This document shows positions 6,939-12,022 of a DNA stretch of 12,022 bases, piece after piece. Source of the stretch: Sedimenticola sp. (GTDB lineage Bacteria; Pseudomonadota; Gammaproteobacteria; Chromatiales; Chromatiaceae). The notes beneath the pieces were generated by a model that did no database searches, had not been told where the DNA came from, and saw only the letters and a list, made by a program, of their open reading frames with translations. Every line of letters begins with the position of its first letter. Position 1 is the stretch's first letter. The translations under genes were made by a program, and so were the position numbers. The stretch spans positions 1 to 12,022 of the forward strand of contig JAPHUG010000293.1 in NCBI GenBank assembly GCA_026197195.1, read 5' to 3'.

Positions 6939-8123
6939 ATGGAACAGAAACTAAGCAATCTAGCCCTCAATCTCCGTGTCTTAAAAGAATCTTTAGGTCT
7001 CAGGAAAACCGCCAATCGAAGTCTATCTGAGCACCTTGAACTTGTTATGCAGTGGCTCTGCCATGCACAGGACATGACATCAGATAATGGGGTTTCTCAG
7101 ACCTATCTGGTCAAGTATAAGAAATGGGCAAACTCTTACCCGGAAACAACTGGGTATATCATTCCCACAATGTATCGTTACTGGGCACTAACGGGAAATG
7201 ATGAATACAGAATCCGCGCAAAAAAAATGGCCGACTGGGAGTGTGACATTCAACTTGCTGAGGGTGGGGTTTTAGCCGGAGCACTTGGTGATTCAGATAA
7301 GCCGACCGTTTTTAATACCGGGCAAGTATTGTTTGGATGGGCTAGAGCATATGAGGTCGAGAAAATAGAAAAATACAGAGAATCTGCGGTTAAAGCTGCA
7401 AATTGGCTCTGTGATGTAATGGATAGTGACGGGTGCTGGCGAAAATATGGATCACCCATGACCTTATCCAAAGGACCCAACTTATACAATACACGTAGCG
7501 CCTGGGGTATGGCACGAGTGCACAGCATATCGGGTGAAGGGCGTTTATTGGAGTACGCGGTAAAAAACCTTGAATGGGCAAAAAGTCAGAGTCATTCAAA
7601 TGGCTGGTTGGAAGAGAATTGCCTCCAGGACAATACACAGCCATTCTTACATACCATTGCGTATGCAATGCGGGGCTTCCTTGAAGTTGGTATCTATGCC
7701 GATAGACAAGACTTCGTTGATTTGGCTATCCAAATTGGTGATGCATTGCTTCAAAGGCTACCAGAAAGTGGCTTCATGCCAGGCCGATTCAACAGCCAAT
7801 GGGAGCCTACAGTAAAATGGAGTTGCCTAACAGGCAATGCACAAATCGCCATCAACTGGGGACGGCTCTATAAATTGACAGGTGATTATAAGTATAAAGA
7901 GGCCGTTATCCGCATCAACACTTTCACAAAATCCACTCAGCACATGCGTGGCAATCCGGATGAACGGGGCGGCATAAAGGGTTCACACCCTATAAATGGT
8001 GGCTATCATCCCTGGCAATACCCAAACTGGGCCGCGAAATTCTTTGCTGATGCATTATGCACTGAAGGTTTTTTAACAAAGGAGTTCGACTATCCAGATG
8101 ATGAAGATATCGTAATCTCATAA
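6939..8123 (+). CDS. Alpha/alpha-toroid (prenyltransferase/glycosidase-like fold) protein of polysaccharide clusters
   Basis: A 394-residue soluble protein with no signal peptide or membrane segment, so probably cytoplasmic. It consists of repeated helical hairpins rich in Trp, Tyr and small residues, for example TMYRYWALTGNDEYRI, NTGQVLFGWARAYE, NTRSAWGMARVH and NWGRLYKLTGDYKYK. This spacing is typical of (alpha/alpha)6 toroids such as six-hairpin glycosidases, lyases and terpene-cyclase-like folds. The C-terminus has a conserved-looking GGIKGSHPINGGYHPWQYPN. Proteins of this kind occur in EPS loci (I think VpsJ-like, not certain); a specific reaction cannot be assigned. ATG at 6939 is preferred over the in-frame TTG at 6927; AGGA at 6922-6925 is rather far from the ATG (13 bases) and too near the TTG (1 base). 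It is a single-gene unit with its own upstream promoter region and ends 6 bases inside the opposing asparagine-synthase-like gene. Confidence 0.82.
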   Translation: MEQKLSNLALNLRVLKESLGLRKTANRSLSEHLELVMQWLCHAQDMTSDNGVSQTYLVKYKKWANSYPETTGYIIPTMYRYWALTGNDEYRIRAKKMADWECDIQLAEGGVLAGALGDSDKPTVFNTGQVLFGWARAYEVEKIEKYRESAVKAANWLCDVMDSDGCWRKYGSPMTLSKGPNLYNTRSAWGMARVHSISGEGRLLEYAVKNLEWAKSQSHSNGWLEENCLQDNTQPFLHTIAYAMRGFLEVGIYADRQDFVDLAIQIGDALLQRLPESGFMPGRFNSQWEPTVKWSCLTGNAQIAINWGRLYKLTGDYKYKEAVIRINTFTKSTQHMRGNPDERGGIKGSHPINGGYHPWQYPNWAAKFFADALCTEGFLTKEFDYPDDEDIVIS

Positions 8124-9965
8124 CTCTCGGGCGTGTTCCGTCATCCATAACTCAAGGACTGTCAATATCCAAACCAATTCGCCATAGTAAACGGCATGCG
8201 TATCACGGTGCATTTTTATGACATTATCAATAAATTCAGGTTTAAAATAACCACGTTTTTTCAATGAACTGAGCGCTTCATAGGCCAGCTCTTGTAACGG
8301 TTTATGGGTACTCATCCAAATACCGAACGGCAAACCAAAACCATGCTTGGCTTTGCTTATTGTTGCGTCAGGCAGCCACCCTCGCAAGGCCTCCTTAAAG
8401 AGATAGCGTAGGTTTTGCCCCTTTAACTTCCATTGATCCGGTAAGGTGCAAGAAAACTCAATCAACTCATCATCTATCATGGGATAGGCAACATCAATAC
8501 CGGCCACCGCACACATGTGACTCACTTTTCTTAAATCATTATCAGCCAGTGTATATTGCCAATCCAGATAGAGCATGCGACTTAATTTTGATGCTTTCTC
8601 AGGAATATTGTAAACATCACGGTAATACTCTTCGGGAAATTGTGTATTGACGTCAGCTAGGAATTCATCCGTAAACAATTCTGATGGAGAGTGCAAATTA
8701 ACGTAGTTATAAATGCGTAAGCGATCTGGTAGTTGAACATTTGCCTGTTTTATATAGCTATTTGCTTTACGAAACAGTGATAACCGCTCTGGTGCGATAG
8801 CAAGTATGGGTTCTATGGCACCTGCTCTCAACCATTTGGGAAGATAACCATAGGCCTCAAAGATGGATTGCTTGGCATACCGTTCATTTCCAGCAAATAG
8901 CTCATCTCCACCATCACCCGCCAGTAGCCGATCCATGCCCTGCTCTTTTGCGAATTTTGCGCAGAAATAAGCAGGAAGAGCGGACGAGTTTCCAAACGGT
9001 TCATCGTAACTTGTGGCTACTTTAGGCAAAGCTTCAACTACATCATCTGGCGTAACATAATACTCATTCAGCTTGACGCCAAAATGTTTTGCCGTAATAC
9101 GCGCATAAGGCATTTCATCATACCCTTCCGCATCAAAACCGATGGCGAAAGCCTCCGGCTCACCTTCAGACAGCTCAGCCATCATTCCCACAACTGTTGA
9201 ACTGTCCAGACCGCCACTGAGAAATGCGCCTGTTTTCAGTGAAGACTCGAGCTGTTTTTCTACGCTTCTCTTCAACAGTTGCTTTAGCTTGGCACCTGCG
9301 TTAGAAAAACCAAGTGTAGTTCGCGCCTGAAAATTTGGTACTAAAACATTTCGAATAGTTACGGCACTCTTGGTATAAACAAGCCGTTGTCCTGCAGACA
9401 ACTTTTGGACTTGGTCATATACAGTGCTGGGACTAGGTATCATGTGTGAATAGACAAAATTGTAGATCCCCTGATGACTCAGTACACGCTCAACACCAGG
9501 ATAAGCCAAAACAGCACTTGCAGTTGAAGCTAATACGATACCGCTTTTAGTTCTCGCCCAATAGAGCGGGAACCGTGTCATGCGATCAACACCGGCAATA
9601 AGGGTATCATTGGCCTCATCTACCAAGACGAATAGATACTCACCACTGAGCGTATCTAAAAACTTGGCTCCCTTATCTCTATACTCTTCAATAAGTGCCT
9701 GACACAGACTCTGCGGACTGTCGATTCCAAGGGAGGATTTACCCACCCACTCAGGCTCACCCAGTAACACAAGCATCAAGGCATCATCAAAAGAAGCTAA
9801 TGATCCTGTTGTGCTAAAGGCACTTGTAGTAGTTTTTACAGATTGAGAAGGTAATGAAGAACCATTAGCCTGCTCCATAGCCCGGAGCATTCCCAACGAT
9901 TCAGACGTTTCCTGGTTGTTTCTAAAACCCAATAAAGAGGGCAATCTATAGTTATTATTATCCAT
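8118..9965 (-). CDS. Asparagine-synthase-like protein with degenerate glutaminase domain
   Basis: 615 residues, the usual length of AsnB-type amidotransferases. The C-terminal synthase domain is intact: PP-loop SGGLDSS (250-256), DEPFGNSSALP (321-331) and LLAGDGGDELFAGNERY (347-363), so ATP-dependent adenylation of a carboxylate is expected. The N-terminal domain still has the Ntn fold outline (LSGEYLFVLVDEANDTLIAGVDRMTRFPLYW would be too long to count as one motif; key parts are GEY at 108-110 and DRMTRFPLYW from 127), but the protein begins MDNNNYRL instead of MCGI: the catalytic Cys2 that hydrolyses glutamine is missing. It may use free ammonia or an amine, or close a ring as beta-lactam synthetase and lasso cyclase do. 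In an EPS locus, amidation of a uronic acid is a reasonable guess. It is the last gene of its operon, 23 bases after the TPR gene, with a weak GAG ribosome binding site. Confidence 0.9.
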   Translation of the reverse strand: MDNNNYRLPSLLGFRNNQETSESLGMLRAMEQANGSSLPSQSVKTTTSAFSTTGSLASFDDALMLVLLGEPEWVGKSSLGIDSPQSLCQALIEEYRDKGAKFLDTLSGEYLFVLVDEANDTLIAGVDRMTRFPLYWARTKSGIVLASTASAVLAYPGVERVLSHQGIYNFVYSHMIPSPSTVYDQVQKLSAGQRLVYTKSAVTIRNVLVPNFQARTTLGFSNAGAKLKQLLKRSVEKQLESSLKTGAFLSGGLDSSTVVGMMAELSEGEPEAFAIGFDAEGYDEMPYARITAKHFGVKLNEYYVTPDDVVEALPKVATSYDEPFGNSSALPAYFCAKFAKEQGMDRLLAGDGGDELFAGNERYAKQSIFEAYGYLPKWLRAGAIEPILAIAPERLSLFRKANSYIKQANVQLPDRLRIYNYVNLHSPSELFTDEFLADVNTQFPEEYYRDVYNIPEKASKLSRMLYLDWQYTLADNDLRKVSHMCAVAGIDVAYPMIDDELIEFSCTLPDQWKLKGQNLRYLFKEALRGWLPDATISKAKHGFGLPFGIWMSTHKPLQELAYEALSSLKKRGYFKPEFIDNVIKMHRDTHAVYYGELVWILTVLELWMTEHAREL

Positions 9966-9988
9966 GTACTCGTGCTACGCAGCTGTGA

Positions 9989-10672
9989 TTACGGCCAATA
10001 CCCGGCCCCTTTAAGCTTATTTATTAACCCTTTTAATGGGTGCCCGGCATCTCTTGCCTTCACAGCCATTTCTTTAGATTTTGTATAATCTTTAATATCA
10101 AAAAGGAACAATCCATAGTTATAATAAAAGTCCGTGGTGTTGATCCTTCTTGCTTCAACAAAACGATACTGCTCCAACGCCTCTTTCGGTTTTCCAGACA
10201 AATGCAAATGAGCCGCATATATGACTCGTACTTTTAGATCATCCGGCTTGAACCGCATAGCACGATCAAAGAAACATTCAGGTGTTCTTTTCCAATCACT
10301 GTATTTTAAACTATTTTTGCGAGCCTGATCTTTAAACCTTGATGTTCTAAAATAGCGGGAAATTGCCCAAAGTGCCCGGTGATGATTGGGAAATCGACGT
10401 AGTGTATACTCAATATCTCCAAACGGATCTCCACCGCTGGTATTACCTTTCTGAAGTGCTTCTATATATGATTTAAAGTGGACATTTTCGACCAATTTTA
10501 TTCTGCTTTGAGGTGCATCACTTGATGGTCGCCAGTTATTAGGATTGGTATAATCCCAAGTCAATCCATCATCCACAACAACCCCACAATCAAACTCAGA
10601 ACCAATTACAGATGAAGAGGCAAATAGTAAGGACGATACGAATAACAGTATTTGCTGAATTTTTTTATACAT
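9989..10672 (-). CDS. Secreted TPR-like protein
   Basis: 227 residues from the ATG at 10672. This start gives a clean Sec signal peptide: MYKKIQQ, then a hydrophobic core to about residue 18, then SSSVIG with likely cleavage near residue 24. An in-frame GTG at 10687 would add 5 residues ahead of it. There is no lipobox cysteine, so the mature protein is probably periplasmic or outer-membrane associated. The C-terminal half has TPR-like helical pairs (RAMRFKPDDLKVRVIYAAHL; KEALEQYRFVEARRINTTDF; YYNYGLFLFDIKDYTKSKEM). TPR proteins such as AlgK and PelB scaffold polymer export in EPS systems, but this one is much shorter and I do not recognise its family. It lies between the acetyltransferase and the asparagine-synthase-like gene in one operon. 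Confidence 0.8.
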   Translation of the reverse strand: MYKKIQQILLFVSSLLFASSSVIGSEFDCGVVVDDGLTWDYTNPNNWRPSSDAPQSRIKLVENVHFKSYIEALQKGNTSGGDPFGDIEYTLRRFPNHHRALWAISRYFRTSRFKDQARKNSLKYSDWKRTPECFFDRAMRFKPDDLKVRVIYAAHLHLSGKPKEALEQYRFVEARRINTTDFYYNYGLFLFDIKDYTKSKEMAVKARDAGHPLKGLINKLKGAGYWP

Positions 10673-10704
10673 AGCATATTTCAACACATTTTAGACTAAG
10701 TAAA

Positions 10705-11544
10705 TCATGATGCATTACTTTGGCGATCAAAAAAACTCTTTCTCTGCTCATACATCGCATCCACACATTCCGTCATTTTCGTACAATCAATAAGCAGGAG
10801 TTGGGTGTTGCCAATCCTAGAACGCTTAATTATATTCTTTTTATCGAGCTCTTCTATCAGTCTCTCTTCACGTCTTAATTGATTGGCCACTTTACTCAAC
10901 ACGAATGCCTCTACATTCCTCTTTTCGCCAAGACTGTCTATCAACACACCAGATTGTGGTTCAGGTTCGTAGAGCGGAAAAGACAAGTATTTTGAAATGC
11001 GATCTTCCAAATAATGTGTAAAGGTAATGGTAGAAAAAGGGGCATTAATACAGAGTATTTTTCCATTTAAGGATAAAAGTTTATCGAATAAAGACCCTTC
11101 ACCGAAAGGATATTTATTCGTCTCCTGCCCCTCTATAACCGACTGACTCATTTCCCCCCATACTAAAATCGGATGGGTTATACTTTTACTTCTTGCGACT
11201 TCTCTATTTCTTCGGAAGACTTCACTCAGTATCCCCATCTTAGATGGCGTTCGTCGTAGATCTACAATCGCGCCTGCTTCAAGAAACTCCCGTGATGACT
11301 GATTGTGGTATGTCATCGAAGGCATCATAATAATTCCTGACTTGCCTACCGTAGACTTTAACACATTGATCATATCTAAAGGACCACCCCTAAACCCACT
11401 ATTTGGGATCCATGAGCCATGGACAAAAAGGACGTCACCCTGAGAAATGCCCAGTTTTTTTAGTTTTTGACCGAATTTATTGCTATCATAGGAATATAAA
11501 TACTTTATTATCAGTTGTTTAATCTGACTTAATCGGTTGTTCAT
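10705..11544 (-). CDS. AAC(3)-family (Antibiotic_NAT fold) N-acetyltransferase, probably for an amino sugar
   Basis: 279 residues, close to the 260-290 usual for the family. Typical signatures appear in order: DVLFVHGSW (His42), GFRGGPLDMINVL, IIMMPSMTYHN, TPSKMGILSEVFRR, SKSITHPILVWGE, PFGEGSLFDKL and TFTHYLED, where His177 matches the catalytic histidine. The enzyme would move acetyl from acetyl-CoA to an amine. In a polysaccharide locus the likely acceptor is a nucleotide-linked amino sugar, not an antibiotic; homologues in O-antigen and capsule clusters act that way. The start chosen is ATG 11544; an in-frame TTG at 11580 would add 12 residues but would sit on the predicted transcription start. 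It is the first gene of the operon that continues with the TPR and asparagine-synthase-like genes. Confidence 0.88.
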   Translation of the reverse strand: MNNRLSQIKQLIIKYLYSYDSNKFGQKLKKLGISQGDVLFVHGSWIPNSGFRGGPLDMINVLKSTVGKSGIIMMPSMTYHNQSSREFLEAGAIVDLRRTPSKMGILSEVFRRNREVARSKSITHPILVWGEMSQSVIEGQETNKYPFGEGSLFDKLLSLNGKILCINAPFSTITFTHYLEDRISKYLSFPLYEPEPQSGVLIDSLGEKRNVEAFVLSKVANQLRREERLIEELDKKNIIKRSRIGNTQLLLIDCTKMTECVDAMYEQRKSFFDRQSNAS

Positions 11545-11586
11545 GAATTGTCTTATGAGTCTGTTCAGTTGAGTGTACAATTATCC

Positions 11587-11614
11587 ATACTATTTTATTT
11601 GTGTCTTCTTCCAA
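11587..11614 (-). promoter_or_regulatory. Weak candidate promoter for the acetyltransferase operon
   Basis: On the minus strand, TTGGAA (11614-11609) and TAGTAT (11592-11587) are 16 bases apart, each a 4/6 match to sigma70 boxes. Transcription would start near 11580, which agrees with translation from the ATG at 11544. The same short gap (11581-11653) must also hold any promoter for the divergent flippase; I could not find a convincing one. Confidence 0.25.
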
Positions 11615-11653
11615 TATTACTCTGACACCCATTCATCATCCAAACAATAAGAA

Positions 11654-12022
11654 ATGGCCAGCATACGAAGCTCATTAGCTAAATCGTTTACCGACAAGTA
11701 TAGCTCGATGGTCATTCAGATCATATCGACACTTATACTAGCCAGAATACTGACGCCTGAGGAGATAGGCATCTATTCACTTGGCGCTGTTGTGATTGGC
11801 TTTGCTCAGATGATTCGAGACTTTGGTGTCTCAAACTACCTAATTCAAGAGAAAGAGTTAACACAAGACCGAATAAGAACAGCATTTGGCGTAACAGTAA
11901 TTATCGCCTGGACTGCTGCTGCACTTTTACTGCTTTTTAGTGATACATTCGCCGCTTTCTATGATCAACCAGGTGTAAGCTCTGTTATTTCAATAATGTC
12001 TATTAGCCTTTTTTTTATACCT
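11654..12022 (+). CDS. Polysaccharide flippase (Wzx/MOP superfamily), 3' partial
   Basis: An open frame of 123 codons that runs off the right edge. It starts MASIRSSLAKSFTDKYSS and continues with hydrophobic helices (VIQIISTLILARIL, GAVVIGFAQMI, VTVIIAWTAAALLLLF, SVISIMSISLFFIP). ILARILTPEEIGIYS, RDFGVSNYLIQEKELT and the following helix pattern are the hallmark N-terminus of the lipopolysaccharide/EPS flippase family of the MOP superfamily, which moves undecaprenyl-linked repeat units to the periplasmic face. An in-frame stop (TAA 11648-11650) lies just upstream, which fixes the start at or after the ATG at 11654; the ribosome binding site is poor (AAGAA touching the ATG). It is transcribed away from the acetyltransferase operon. 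Typical family members have about 450-500 residues, so roughly three quarters is missing here. Confidence 0.88.
   Translation, partial: MASIRSSLAKSFTDKYSSMVIQIISTLILARILTPEEIGIYSLGAVVIGFAQMIRDFGVSNYLIQEKELTQDRIRTAFGVTVIIAWTAAALLLLFSDTFAAFYDQPGVSSVISIMSISLFFIP

Noticed and set aside
6908..7030. A short frame beginning MMNISGFVCIHG, which recalls the N-terminus of an asparagine-synthase glutaminase domain
   Set aside because: It stops after 40 codons, overlaps the toroid gene in another frame and lies on the opposite strand from the asparagine-synthase-like gene; most likely chance.
10705..11544. Antibiotic resistance gene of the AAC(3) type
   Set aside because: Only the fold family supports it; the context is polysaccharide synthesis and no mobile element or resistance cassette is present.
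1..12022. CRISPR arrays, tRNA or rRNA genes, insertion sequences and attachment sites
   Set aside because: Reading both strands I saw no regular repeat-spacer pattern, no cloverleaf-like tRNA ends, no transposase and no terminal inverted repeats.

Overview
The window looks like part of a cell-surface or exopolysaccharide (EPS) biosynthesis locus of a Gram-negative bacterium, most likely a gammaproteobacterium. The evidence is an (alpha/beta)-hydrolase pair of the type that accompanies exosortase A (XrtA/PEP-CTERM) EPS clusters, a small acyl carrier protein, a GT4-type glycosyltransferase, an asparagine-synthase-like amidotransferase, an aminoglycoside-acetyltransferase-fold N-acetyltransferase and a Wzx-type flippase. 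No exosortase, polymerase, replication or housekeeping gene is visible, so the species cannot be named.

Layout. Positions 1-3288 (+ strand, noticeably AT-rich) hold two genes. The first is cut by the left edge and encodes the C-terminal part of an AMP-forming acyl ligase, a carrier-protein domain, one membrane helix and an SGNH/GDSL hydrolase domain, all in one chain. Six bases later an MBOAT acyltransferase begins. Together they carry all four activities of a Dlt-type acylation system (ligase DltA, carrier DltC, MBOAT DltB, SGNH protein DltD), with three fused. Facing them is a minus-strand operon (6641 down to 3342): acyl carrier protein, a fused exosortase-associated hydrolase 2 + hydrolase 1, and a glycosyltransferase. 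A 297-base divergent promoter region separates this operon from a + strand gene (6939-8123) for a soluble helical-toroid protein. That gene meets a second minus-strand operon tail to tail with a 6-base overlap. The second operon (11544 down to 8118) runs acetyltransferase, secreted TPR protein, asparagine-synthase-like protein. A polysaccharide flippase then starts at 11654 (+) and runs off the right edge.

How the genes may work together (inference). The glycosyltransferase, amidotransferase-like protein and acetyltransferase would build or decorate the repeat unit in the cytoplasm, and the flippase would export it. The ligase-carrier-SGNH/MBOAT pair would activate an acyl group inside the cell, pass it across the inner membrane and place it on the polymer in the periplasm. 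The free carrier protein and fused hydrolases suggest a second carrier-bound acyl pathway. The most interesting item is the single-chain Dlt-like machine; next are the hydrolase fusion and an asparagine-synthase homologue that has lost its glutaminase cysteine.
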